A DNA stretch of 64,000 nucleotides from Pseudorasbora parva (taxonomy: Eukaryota; Chordata; Actinopteri; Cypriniformes; Gobionidae). The position numbers and the translations under genes were made by a program. Below, piece by piece: positions 1 to 12,500 of the stretch (position 1 is the first letter of the stretch; the number at the start of each line of letters is the position of its first letter). The notes under the pieces were generated by a model that saw nothing but the letters and a program-made list of their open reading frames with translations, ran no database searches and was not told where the DNA came from. The stretch is from contig NC_090182.1 of NCBI RefSeq assembly GCF_024679245.1, positions 27,569,753 through 27,633,752 of the forward strand, in the 5' to 3' direction.

Positions 1-298
1 CTTGATTTAGTCAATTTGGTACATGAGTTACAGTGAAAGGTTTTTTGAAAAAGGTTAAAATAGACCTCAAATGAACACTGAACGATGTTTACTCTAGTGA
101 TCACTGTAATTATTTCACCTAGGGCAGCTGTTGTCATATTGATCTGTATAATCGATAATTCCAGGATCTAAGATAAGCTCATTCAGCAAGTGTGTCTCAA
201 ATAGACAACAAATTCTGGAGACTGGTTTTCTGGTTTTTAAGTTTACCCAAGAACGGGTAAATCATTTTCATGTCCGTCCAAACCTGTATGGCTTTTTC

Positions 299-602
299 GG
301 TAACACTTTAGAATAATGGTCATTAGTTAGCATTCGTAAGTTAATGTATTCACTAACCATGAACAGTACATGTGTTACTGTTGTTAACCCCTAACAGTTT
401 TGATGTTAGGGGTTAACACTGTATTAGTACATCTTTGTTAACAGTAGTTAATAAAAATACAGCTGTTCATGGTTTGTTCATGTTAGTTCATGGTGCATTA
501 ACTTATGTTAACAAAATTTTAATAATGTATTAGTAAATGTTGAAAGTAACATTAACAAAGATAAATAAATGCTTTATAAGTGCAGTTCATTATTAGTTCA
601 TG
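299..602. repeat. hAT-like MITE fragment (GGTAACACTTT terminus)
   Basis: The stretch begins GGTAACACTTTAGAATAA and continues with many degenerate copies of ATTAGTTAAC/ATGAACTAAC and their complements, so it is strongly self-complementary. The same terminus and body recur at 32654-33145, where both ends and an imperfect 8-bp target duplication are visible. Here only the left end is clear; the right end is lost at the TTAA element that begins at 603. Non-coding. Confidence 0.6.
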
Positions 603-1435
603 TTAAAGGGTTACTTCAGCGATTAGCATATGACTTTGTATCAGTAGAACTCAGGAGTATAGTCAAATGTTTGTGCTTCTCCCCCTCATATCCCACTGAG
701 ACAAGAGATTTATGCATTTTATTTCTGGAAAAAAATCATCTGATGACGCAAATAATTTGCGCCATCGGAGGAACTTTGGCCAGAGGCTTAAGACTACAGC
801 CAGCAGAGGGAGCTATTTCTGCATGTTTTCAACCCGCACATGGGGGATGGGATCTCACACTCATAACTCAGCTCGCCGCTGCTGGCATTCATGTAAACGG
901 AGCGGGTGCGGAGCAAAGTAAGTGTTTCAACTTCTCAAATTAATTCCTATGAAAGTTAAGCTTCCAAAGGCATGCACTGAAAATGAGGCAGAATGAACAC
1001 GCACTGTGAATCTATGCCGCAAGTACTGTCGCGTTTACCTCAGCTCTCATCACGAGAGCTCATTCATCACGATGAATGTAATCTGACTCCTGCTGCATTG
1101 GTGCCATGACAATCGTTTGGTGACTCACTCATTATATTGAACAGGCACGTTCAGTTTTTTATTGTACTGTCTGTTCTCTAACTGAACTGATTTTATGAAA
1201 ATGAACATGATGGGAAAGTGATCCAATAAACCAGTAGTGGTGGCTTCGGGAGTGTCACAGGGCAGCGAACCAATGCATTCGGGGAACTGTTGTCTTTCAT
1301 CCCCACAAGACAAAAATACATTTTCTGTCTTCTCTCAGTCTAGACGGCACCAAATTCCAAATTTCACATTTCTACTACATTGATGACCCAGTTTAAATAC
1401 GATGTCATCTTCCCACCGCTGAAGTACCCCTTTAA
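603..1435 (+). mobile_element. TTAA-flanked non-autonomous DNA transposon, copy 1
   Basis: The ends are inverted repeats: TTAAAGGGTTACTTCAGCG on the left and the complement of TTAAAGGGGTACTTCAGCG on the right, each abutting TTAA. A copy of nearly identical length (832 bp) lies in the opposite orientation at 31102-31933. TTAA target duplications are known for the piggyBac and Kolobok superfamilies; the AGG start fits Kolobok better, but no transposase remains to prove it. The short open frames inside are not conserved between the copies and are not called as genes. Confidence 0.7.
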
Positions 1436-4399
1436 CGTGTTACCACTTTTTCTTCTGTGGAACACAAAAAGGCGATATTTTGAGAAATGTTTCATTGTCT
1501 TTTGGTCCATTAAATGAAAGTCAATAGGATCTGATTGTTGTTTTGGACCCCATTGACTATCATTGACTTGTATGTTCCACATAAGAAGAAAATCACACAG
1601 GCTTGGAACAAAATGGGGGTTATGATGATAAATTTACAGAATTTTTTAATTATTGGATGAACAATTTCTTAAGGTCGCTATGAAACCAATGTAACAACAT
1701 GCATTTTCTTTCGTATTGTGATGTACATCTGAGTAAAACTGATTTACAAAAAAACAACAAAAAACAATTTTATCTATTGGTTATTGATTAATTTGTGGAG
1801 AGGCTGTCTTAAGCACACTAAATAATGAAGTCGTCCATCAGCATACTGTCACAGTTAAAAAAAAAATGTTAAAGAAGAATCGTTCACAACACTTTCAGAA
1901 AAAAAACATATCAAAGCTGTCACTAGGATGATACCCTTTAAAAAATGATAATATGTACCATTTAGGTACTAATATGTACACTTTTGGTACTTTATGAAAG
2001 GGTACTGTGACTATATGTGACAGCGGTATGTGTATCGGTACCGTAATAACGTCTGTAGCTGTTTTTTTAATTTTCTGAGCATGAATATGATCAATATCAT
2101 GGGTTTACAAAATAAATAAGGTACATTTTTATTTCATGCCAGCATATAGCATTTCTCAGGACTAATGTTATTTCTCACAGACAGACAGTAGGTGTGATTC
2201 TGTTGACTTCTCCTGAGACTGCTTCGAACAGTACATTAGTGTCTACAAATCACAGCCAGGTTTTGTTGAAAGATATTTGTTTCTCCAACACCCATTCTTC
2301 TGCTATACATTCTAGTTATCAACTTGATTCTTGTGCACATGCGGTGGCTGAAGGACACTGCTACAAGTTCGATGTGAATACAGCTCAGTGACCTTGTAGA
2401 AACAATACACACTCGCCACCTCCACACTTCTGTTATTTACTGCCTCCTTTGTAGATCTGCGCCAGAAACACTCACACGCTTATAGCATGCTGTATATCCT
2501 CCGCCCAGCCACCTTACTGCTGTAGAACATCAAAGTAAACCGACTACACACACACACAGCCAGCACTTACACTAGCCTGTATAACAATTGTACTACATAT
2601 AGCTGACTTTATTAGTATCGAGCACAAGGTTATTTGTCGTATTGTCTGTTTAAGTGTGCATTAGAGATTGTTCTGTCTGAAGTGCATCAGGGTTTTTAAG
2701 ACTTTTCTACCATTATTTTTTAAATATCTTTACAGTTCAATGCAAGTTAAGATGCATCTAGCCTATATATTTTTAGTAGCATTACTAGCTTGATTCAAAA
2801 TAGTGGAGCTTTTCAATTTAACGAGCTAGTTTTTCCAATGTGCATTAAAAACGCTGCATTGCTGTTTTTAATGTCACATTGTATTGCATGCTCAGCTCAA
2901 GGAAGCTGAGGCACCTCATATTTTGATTCATTTTTGCATTGTTCAGATGGTTTATGAAACCATAAATTAACTAATTACAGTCCCTGACCCTGGTATCATT
3001 TTAGAGTTAGAGTGAAATATTGGGGATGCATGATATATCAGTACAATATAGTTATCAGCCGTCAATAGAGATAAGAGTTTTTTTTTAAATATTATTACCA
3101 GCTGATATAAAATGTTTTTCCCCTGTTTTCACATTTAGATTACCTTTGCCATAATCTAATGATCACTTCGAGTTAAAACTATTTTCCAAATGCATGTTAT
3201 TGATCTTATTGTGAATGATTCATAATTGTATTTTGTTAAATAAATAAATAAATTAATTAACTAGTTAATAACTAGTTAGCTCTTTAAATAGTTTAACTTA
3301 AGTAACCATGGCAATTTACTGTCAACGTAGCTTTGCCAACACAGATTGTCTTGCTTTTTCACTTTTTTTTCACTCATCCTTCTAGATGAAACGATATACC
3401 TTTCTTCTAATCTAGTGTTATCTGCTTTTATGCCTGTACAGTAAATACAGGTTGTAATAACTAGGCCAGACCTACATCGACTAGTCTGATTGTGTTTTGC
3501 CAGTCTACTTTGCATTAATAATTTACTTCATCACAATGTAAAATCAGTTCAACACATCTATGTATAAGAGGTCCCATTGTTTCGGGGTGCGTGTGATCGT
3601 TAGCTTTGCAAGCCATGAAGATAAAAATCATCCAATTTGGAAAATAACGATGATTATCATTGCGAGGGGGATTAGCGATCGTTGGGAGGGCAACGCTTGT
3701 ACTACATATTAAGGTAATAGGGGCGTTTGTGGAGGGAATCAGACACGGCGACTGACGTCATGGCCACATGTTCTCTTCACGGATCACCTCTCTGTTCACC
3801 TGCTTGCATAGAAATGAGATAATTGGCCTTTCACTGTGCATGCAGGAAGCAGGTGTGGCTGAGGTACCATGCTGCTCAGAGACAGAGATGTGCTAACTTC
3901 AGTGCTGACAAACAGCTCAATGCAGGTCTGCGTTCCCTGGGGGGGCGTCTTCATCGATCTTACTGTAGGGCTGATATTGGGGGAGGGTGCGCACATCAGC
4001 CTGCTGTAAAACCTACTTTCTGCTTTGCCTGGTGTTACATTGCACTGCATTTAGTGCCTTTGTTCTTGTATCTGGAGGTGGGTGTCATTAATTCAATTTC
4101 TATCCTCTCTCTCCCTCATTTTCTCTCCCGATCTCCCTCTTCCCCTCACCGCATTGTTCTCCTTCTGGACCGTTTCTGCGTGCCCCCCCTCCTCCGTCTG
4201 TGTCTGTCGCTGTGAGACACAGGGACAGATAATATCTGCCTTAACCTCTCCTCTAATCCCTTCACTGTCTGCTCATTCACCTCTGCTTTATTTGTTTTCA
4301 TTTTCGCGTCCTTTTATTTGTTAAGCCATCCCTCCCTCCCTCTTGCATCAGTTCGAGTGTGCTTGGTCATCATAGCATTGATTATTCTTCACTGTACTG
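1436..4399. other. Intergenic or distal 5' region, no gene recognised
   Basis: AT-rich sequence with no open frame that looks coding. At about 1928-2010 there is a short palindromic repeat built from GGTACATATTAG-like units with GGGTA/TACCC ends. From about 4085 to 4580 the + strand becomes strongly pyrimidine-rich as it approaches the candidate mbnl3 promoter. An untranslated first exon could lie here, but nothing in the sequence defines one. Confidence 0.4.
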
Positions 4400-4737
4400 T
4401 CTCTTTCCTCTCTCAGGGGACCACATATCAGCTGTCAGACCCACCCAAGACACCCACTCACATCCCCCTGTGGCACCGCCCCCTGTATTTCACTTCTCCA
4501 CCCTTGCCACGCGCGTTGAATGAATGCGATAACGATCCATTCACTTCTCCTTTCTTTTCCCTTCATCCTCCCACCTGTGACTCCAACGAGACGGTGCAGC
4601 GATTGCCTATACGTTAAAACCTTATCCGTTAGCGCTCCAGGGAAGCAAGAGAGCCACTCTCCTTCGGATTCAGCCAAGGAGCAATGCAATGACAAAGAGG
4701 GTGGGGAGACTAACGATTGATATATTAGGCTCCTCCC

Positions 4738-4784
4738 GATTGGCCGATCTACCTTGCCCGGTTGCATCGCAGTTGCTGATTGGC
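4738..4784 (-). promoter_or_regulatory. Pair of inverted CCAAT boxes
   Basis: GATTGGC occurs twice, 40 bp apart (4738-4744 and 4778-4784), within moderately GC-rich, repeat-free DNA. Paired reverse CCAAT motifs are typical NF-Y sites of TATA-less promoters. No TATA box is convincing next to them. Confidence 0.35.
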
Positions 4785-5014
4785 TGTTGCAGTGTTCCGT
4801 GCTCAGCAGCTGCAGCTATGGGGATTTGCCCTTCCTCTCAGCTGCTCTACTTCCTTTTTGTCTCACAAAAGCAGCGTTCAGATCCTGAATGCTGAGATTT
4901 GCAATTGCCAAATAGTTTATGGCCTCCGCAATGAGCGGCGTTTTGTTTTGCGCTAACTTTCTGTAACTTCGATCTTCCCTCGAAGTCATAAAGTGACGTT
5001 GCTGTCTCTCATGT

Positions 5015-5015
<1 letters not shown>

Positions 5016-5071
<56 letters not shown>
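5016..5071 (+). repeat. (CT)n microsatellite
   Basis: An essentially perfect CT dinucleotide run of about 28 units in the candidate promoter/5'UTR region. The serine-leucine open frame across it is a by-product of the repeat. Confidence 0.95.
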
Positions 5072-5074
<3 letters not shown>

Positions 5075-6347
5075 CCTTTCTTTGCCTCCTCCTTCTTTTC
5101 CCTCCCTCTATCTCTTAATCAAGACACAGCCTTTGCATTGCTGCCTGCCTCCTGTCTGCACTCCTCCTCTACCTCTCGTGCACTCTCTCACTTGCGCTTT
5201 CTGCCATGCGCTTTCAGCCTCTGTTTGTCGCTCACCTCTGTATTCCCCAGTTACAGGTTTGCAACATGAACATCTGCGGCTTCAGGCATTTGCCTTGTTA
5301 TTTTGTACTTTTATTGCTTGTGTTTTGCAAAATATTCCTTTTACAAAGTGTGTTTGCAGTTCTGAACAGGACAAGGCGTTTTAACTGAGTTTTGCTGACT
5401 TTGTTTTTTGTGTCTTTTCGCAAAGATAGGTTCTCCTGCTGCAAGAGGACTCTTAGAAGTGTGTGAGGACACGTCACAGTGCGATGAAAGGAATGCAGGA
5501 AAAGCAGGAGGGATGAGAAAGCGATTCAAGTAAAAGAAGACTTGCATCACCATAAAGTGCCTCATCTGGATGCTGCGGAAGCCCTCCTCTGTGTCCGCAC
5601 TCCCATCCTGGCTGGTCTCTGCTTCGGAACGCTCTTTTCCCCGCTGACTTGAGCGAGCGTGTGCGCTTGGCCTTGGCTTGGGCTATATTTCACCCTGACA
5701 GTCAATCAACCCATTTGCCTCTTCCTCGATTTCAACTTTGCCTGCTCGCCATTTCGTCTTATAATACAAGGACACCAGTCGATTAGTTTCCCTTTTGGGT
5801 TTTCAAAGTGTTTCTCCCCTCACTTCTGCAGTCTCTCCATCCCTTGTGACCCAGACATGCAAGCATCTTTAGGGACTTCTGCGGCTATGGCAACAGGGCA
5901 GGGGGTTTCGGAAGCCTAAAATTAGAGAGAGTCCGCTTCACATCAATGTGAGAGAGCTATTTTAAACCCAGTGCTCCAGTGGGTGAGTCTAGACAGTGGG
6001 ACGACCACTGCAGACAAATAGAAAGTGCCGCTCTACTTTACTTTTAATGCCTCGTTTTCCTGGAAGGCAGCCGAAGATGCACCACAGCATGTCACAGTGA
6101 CCTACCCCACCTCAGCACTCTCGATTCGTCGCGCTCCCTACCTGACTTTAAACTAATCTCATATTCTCCTCATACTTGCCCTTTGGTTGATCACTAGACT
6201 ATGCCCCCTACCTGTCAATAAGAGAGTTTGGTTTTCATCTCTAGGCTGGTAGTCTGAGGATCTCCTCGCCACTGTGCTCATTGCTTTATCACGCCTGGCT
6301 ACCCCACCCAAGCCCTCCGCTCACCCGCCACTCACCGAGGGAACGCC

Positions 6348-6521
6348 ATGGCCGTCAATGTGACCATGGGCCGCGACACCAAGTGGCTGACGCTGGAGGT
6401 GTGCAGAGAGTTCCAGCGAGGAACCTGCTCTCGCTCGGACACAGAGTGCAAGTTTGCTCACCCCTCTCGCACATGCCATGTGGAGAACGGCCGTGTCATC
6501 GCCTGTTTCGACTCACTAAAG
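6348..6521 (+). CDS. mbnl3: mbnl3 coding exon 1: zinc finger 1 and start of zinc finger 2
   Basis: 58 codons, from ATG in a strong context (GCCATGG, G at -3 and +4) to LK at the donor AAG|GTAAAT, phase 0. It begins [20 protein letters not shown], the family N-terminus, then the CX7CX6CX3H finger (C19, C27, C34, H38) and the first cysteine of finger 2 (C53). The length of 174 nt matches the first coding exon of vertebrate MBNL genes. A splice acceptor at 6244 suggests the exon begins at 6245 with 103 nt of 5'UTR. Confidence 0.95.
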
Positions 6522-9500
6522 GTAAATCCACATGCACACATTACTGCACTGTGATAAATTAACTATAAGGAGCATTATTTGGTGTTTAAGTGCAGATTAT
6601 ACTCACACAGAATATTTAGCTCTTTTGCTGAGTAGTGGTCTCTTTCCTGCTGATGTCTTGAAATCACCCTTTGAGTGTATGTTTGTTTCATCGTAAAACA
6701 CTGCAATCACTGTCTGGGATCAGTTAGTTACGTCACATTCTTTTTTTTCGATATGTCATTATGACATATTGATTAACTACAAATGAATGCTGGGAATGTG
6801 TTACAGGTATTTACATGGTACTCCAAAGTGCTTGGATTACCATGACCATCAACAAACCAAACTAATACTGTTGGATTATCTCCAAAATAATCCATGGTAA
6901 TGTTTGTTTCTTTTTGCGTTTAAATAATGCACAACATTTAAAGGAACAGTTCTGTCAATTCCGCCATCATTAACTCACAACTGTTTCCAATATTGATAAT
7001 ATTTGGAAATGTTTCTTGAGCAAAAAATCAGCATATTTAAATTATTTCGTGTGACACTGAAGACTGGAGTAATGATGCTGAAAATTCCGATTTGCCATCA
7101 CAGAAGTTTAAGTTATTTGCCAAAAATCTGTCTGAAAAGTAGGAACTAGAGCAGATTTATAAATGTATAATTCAGACTGATGTGAATCAGATCAACTGAT
7201 TCATTAAACAAAAATGATTAATGAATGAATAGAACATCATTGGTGGATGTTAACATTTTTTCCATTTACATTTATGCATTTTGCAGACGCTTTTATCCAA
7301 AGTGACTTACATTGCATTTTAAGGTACACATTTTACATTTTTGTCAGTTCTTGCTTTCCCTGGGAATTGAACTCATGACCTTGGCTTTGCTAGCACCATG
7401 CTCTACTGTTTGAGTTACAGGAAAGCATTTTTAGTAAATAACAATTTAATGTTATCCTTTCACAAATCAGTTATATGCAATTAGAAAACTTTAAAAAAGT
7501 CATACTAATTACTTTTATGATGCATTCTTGGAGCTTTTGAGTATTTTTTTAGTGCAATCCTCAGTCCCCATTCATTGTAATTGCATGAACGATAACCAGT
7601 ACATTAAATATTATCTCCTTTTGTGAATAAAATATTAGAGATTTTGAACTTATTTTGATAAGTAAATGCTGACAAACATTTTGGGTGAATTTTTTTTGTC
7701 TTTAGGTGATTTGATGATTTATAATCTGAAATGTTAGACCTTTTATCTTCTGATTGTCCATTTTAATCTTAGGAAGCAACTCTCTGGAGCTGTGGGCCAA
7801 TCAGGACTCACATTAACTGTGACGCTGAGCATTGAGCTATGAGCACAACAAATGTGTTTGTGTGTTTATGTCTCTGCTTATGTGTTTATGTGCAGTGAAA
7901 GAGCTAGACAAGGCCTTCTCTGTCTGAGTGCAGCAGCTGTCTCCTCTTTTATTGAGCTAGAATGTATTATTTGGCCATTTTTTGGCTGTGGGCAGCAAGT
8001 GTGGGGGAGCTCAGGATGAGGAGGAGTGAGAGAGAGAGAGAGAAAGCTACATGAGGCCTAGCAACAGCGCCAGCTGACTGGATACAGTAATAATCCCTAT
8101 GAACTGAGTTGCAGTTGTTAGTACTTGGTGCCAGTGACCTGTGTAGATTAATTGTTCATCCAATTGTTTGATTGTTTTAATTAGTACAGTGTAAGCAGCC
8201 AGTCGTCACTATCTAAATACTCTGGGTTAGATTGCTGTTATGACTGAGAGAGACAAAAGCTAGAGGAAATAAAAAAGAGAACTGTTTGCTGTTTATTCTT
8301 CATAATCTTGTGTATGTGTGGTGCCTGCTGAAGTGCTAAGAAGAGGTGCACTTAAAGTTGGCATGAAACGGAAATCGCAATAGTCTTTTCTTCACTATTG
8401 GACATATATCAGAGTCATACGGCTTCATGAATAAGAAAAGCATGTAGTGCAGAACTTGATTTTGTTAGGTGGACAATGACATTGATTAGGTTGTTGTCAT
8501 TTGCTAATTGTTGCGATCGCATTTGAGCGTCAGGTTGTCCCACCTCGATTACTGTGCACACGTCATCAGAGAAGACATGTTGTTGTAAGGGAAGGGGAAG
8601 AAAAATTACAAGGATGCATGTAAGAAAAAAAAAAGAGTTGTATGGATGAATCATTTAAATTATAAAACGTACAGGTGCTGGTCATATAATTAGAATATCA
8701 TCAAAATTATTTATTTATTTCACTAATTCCATTCAAAAAGGGAAACTTGTATATTATATTCATTCTTTAAACACAGAATAGTAAATTTCAAATGTTTATT
8801 TCTCTACTTCATTTTGATGATTGTAACTGACAGCTAAGACAAATCCCAAATTCAGTATCTCTGAAAATTTGAATATTGTGTAAAGGTTCAATACTGAAGA
8901 CACCTGGTGCCACCCTCTAATCAGCTAATTAACTCAAAACACCTGCAAAGGCCTTTAAATGGTCTCTCAGTCTAGTTCTGTAGGCTACACAATCATGGGG
9001 AAGACTGCTGACTTGACAGTTGTCCAAAAGACGACCATTGACACCTTGCACAAGAAGGGCAAGGCACAAAAGGTTATTGCAAAAGAGGCTGGCTGTTCAC
9101 CGAGCTCTGTGTCCAAGCACATTAATAGAGAGGCGAAGGGAAGGAAAAGATGTGGTAGAAAAATGTGTTCAAGCAATAGGTATAACCACACCCTGGAGAG
9201 GATTGTGAAACAAAAGCCATTCAAAAATATGGGGGAGATTCACAAAGATTTGACTGCAGCTGGAGTCAGTGCTTCACGAACCACTATGCACATTATCAAG
9301 ACATGGGTTTCAGCTGTCGCATTCCTTGTAGCGTCAGAAGTGTCTCGTCTGGGCTGATGACAAAAAGGACTGCTGAGTGGTCCAAAGTTATCTTCTCTGA
9401 TGAAAGTCAATTTTAAAATAGTCTGGCGAAAGAGAGGAGAGGCACACAATCCACTTTGCTTGAGGTCCAGTGTAAAGTTTCCAAAATCCGTGATGGTTTG

Positions 9501-12500
9501 GGGTGCCATTGTGTTTTCTGAGGTCAAAGGTCAATGCAGCCATATACCAGGAAGTTTTAGAGCACTTAATGCTTCCTGCTGCTGACCAACTTTATGGAGA
9601 TTCAGATTTCATTTTACAACAGGACTTGGCACCTGCACACAGTGCCAAAACAACCAGTACCTGGTTTAAGAACCATGGTAAACCCCAACTAAGTATTGAG
9701 TGCTGTACCTGCTCATACTTTTCATGTTCATATTTTTCAGTTGGCAAAGATTTCTTCTTTTTGTATTGGTTTTATTCTTATTGATAATTCTAATTTTTGC
9801 GAGATTTTGCGATTTTCCTTAGTTATAATCATCAAAATAAACATTAGCTAATATCAGTCTGTGTGTAATAAATGAATATAATATACAAGTTTCACTTTTT
9901 GAATGCAATTAGTGAAATAAATAAACTTTTTGGTTCTGGTCCTTGATGCTGATTGGTCAGGAACCGTGTTTTATTTACTGCTTCACCGAACAGGTCTGTG
10001 TATAATTTCGCAAAACCCTTAGTAAACCAACCACACTTAGAATAGCAACATAAACAATCTATATAGTTAATCTATAAACTATTACATATGTATTTCATCT
10101 GCGTTATGTCTGCGTTCTTTCATTTTGAGGAAATATTATTTAAATGGTATCTGTTTCAGGTTAGTGCTGTATGTAATCAGTGTACTGCATGTTGCACTGT
10201 TTTATAATGCTTCTTGAATCTCTTGAATTATTGATTTTGATTTCATAGTAATTTTATGTGGCATTTATAAAAACAAAAACAAAAATCCTTGAGACTTTTC
10301 CACACACAAAACAAGCCTTTGCATGCGATACCTCTATAATAAAAAGCTTGCAGAGAAACGTGCTCACATGCTCGTTTCAGGTGCATCACTTTTCTAGGTG
10401 ATCTGACCAAGCAATTTTTTTAGTTGAGGAGAATAAAAAAAGAGCAAATCATCAGCAACCACTCAGTAAGCACCCAGAACACCCTAGCAACAGCATAGAA
10501 ACATGCAAAAAAAAAAGGCAGTTCAAAAAAAGGTACAAATCTTGTATTGGTAAGGTGTTGAGTGCACTTCAGTCACAATCATTGCAATTTTTTTATGTTT
10601 AAAAATTCAGCTTTTATCTCCACATCCAATCTCATCCCCGCAAGCCACTCTCTCCTCTGCACCCCTCCACACCTCCACATCTCTTCTAATTTATCGACAT
10701 CCCCTAATGGCTGCTGTTCTGTCCTTTTTTCCACTAGACCCTTATGCACAATGTCTTGCTTTTTTGCTTTTCGTTGACCATTAATCTGGTTTGGTTTGAA
10801 AACGTACCAGGGATGCATGAATTAGGCAGTCAGCTACTCTATGTAAATTTGATTCAGTTATTGATGTAGCACATGCTTCTGTCTGAAAAACGAAATCAGC
10901 AGGTACTGTCATTGACTGCATCTTATTCACATGAACATGAGTTGAAAAGCTATTTTTAGAAAATAGGACAACTAAATGGACACTGAGAGACACTGTTCCA
11001 GGAAGTACGTTTAATGGGGACATTTGGAAAACACAATTTTCCTTGCTCTTTTGCAATAAAAGAATACTAAAGTACCAATCAAAAGCATGGGGGTAATTTT
11101 TTAATGATTTTGAAGGTATCTAAGGCCGCATATATATTTTATTTAATATGTTTTAAAATGCAATTAATTCTGTGATGGCGAAGCTGAATTTTCAGCATCA
11201 TTACTCCAGTCTTCAGTGTCACATAATCCTTCAGAAATCATTCTAATATGACGATTAACTGCTCAAGAAACATTATTATCAATGTTGAAAACAGTTGTCA
11301 TGCTTAATATTTTTATGGAAACTGGTACTTTTTTCTAGCCTAGAAATCTAGACGCACCCTAGTGGCAGCAAATCTAATCTGCCGTGAGTGTCGTCTAGCA
11401 ACTCTCAATACACTTCTGAGCTGTAAAAACCAAACTAGTCAGGCCAATCACATCGTGTATGGAGTCGTTGGGTGGGGCTTAACATGATGACGGCAGAGTT
11501 GCATTTGCGTGCTACTAGTAAACACAGAAACTGGCGAACGGCGGTCTTTCGAATCAGCTTTGACCGCGACTCTGGAAAACTTGGAGTTAAGCTTTTCTCT
11601 GAGAAAAGAACAAAGAACGGCACTGAAGTCATTCTTAAAGGTCCCATTCTTTGCGATTCCATCTTTCAAACTTTAGTTATTGTGTAATGTTGCTGTAAGA
11701 GCATAAATAATACCTGTACAATTGTAAAGCTCAAAGTTCAATGCCAAGCGAGATATTTTATTTAACAGAAGTTCCCTTTCAAAGCCTACAGCGAACGGCC
11801 GGTTTGGACTACAGCCCTGCACTTCCTGCTTTAATGACGAAACTAAAACCGTTTGTTGAGGAACCCTCCACCCACAAGAACACGCAAATTCGGAGGGCGT
11901 GGTCCTTTTGCTCTCGCAGGTCGAGAATAGGAAGTGTTGTTTTTGTAGAGTGTGTTTGTCGCCATGCCATTGAAACGCTGTTATTTTCATCCCGGAGTCA
12001 AATCACCTTTGTTTGGCCTTCCCACGGACGATGTACGTAGAGATCAATGGCTACAGTTTATGTTTAACTCGGTTTCGGAAAATTATAATCACAATTTAAA
12101 ACTATGTGCAGCACATTTTGCTGAGGACTGCTTCCTCAATCTCAATCAGTTTAATGCCGGATTCGCAGAAAGATTATTCTTAAAAGATGACGCAGTTCCC
12201 TCTTTGTCTGGAGAAGGCGTTGTTTATGGTGGACAACCGGTAAGTGAATTTTATTATTTAAGTTGGTCCGTTTAACAGTTTATGTAACTCATGACACAAA
12301 GTGCAACGCTGTTTAGCTTTGTTAACTAACGTTAGATGGTAATTGAAACTAATCTGAAAAATTTAGCATATAAAAGTGTAGTAATTCATTCAGACACCAT
12401 CGATTGTTGGTGTTTGTAATGATCAGTTTAAACTACTGAATAGACAGCTTACCATTCTGAAACATTCAGCAAATGTCTTTCCTGAGCAGGTTGTAATCGA

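Larger units (their letters stand above)
4400..6347 (+). promoter_or_regulatory. mbnl3: Candidate mbnl3 promoter and 5'UTR region
   Basis: This stretch is less AT-rich than its surroundings and lacks transposons, unlike nearly everything else upstream of the start codon. It holds two inverted CCAAT boxes (GATTGGC at 4738-4744 and 4778-4784), a CT microsatellite at 5016-5071, and a good 3' splice site (TTTTCATCTCTAG ending at 6244) 103 bases before the start codon. Muscleblind-like genes commonly have a non-coding first exon. A 5'UTR exon starting at 6245 and a transcription start upstream are inferences; the start site cannot be placed. Confidence 0.4.

Noticed and set aside
5013..5384. Leucine/serine-repeat open frame in the mbnl3 5' region
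   Set aside because: Artefact of the CT microsatellite; no family match and no reason for an upstream coding exon.
7345..7425. tRNA-like sequence with A- and B-box motifs
   Set aside because: The acceptor and anticodon arms do not pair and the segment continues into a SINE body; not a tRNA gene.
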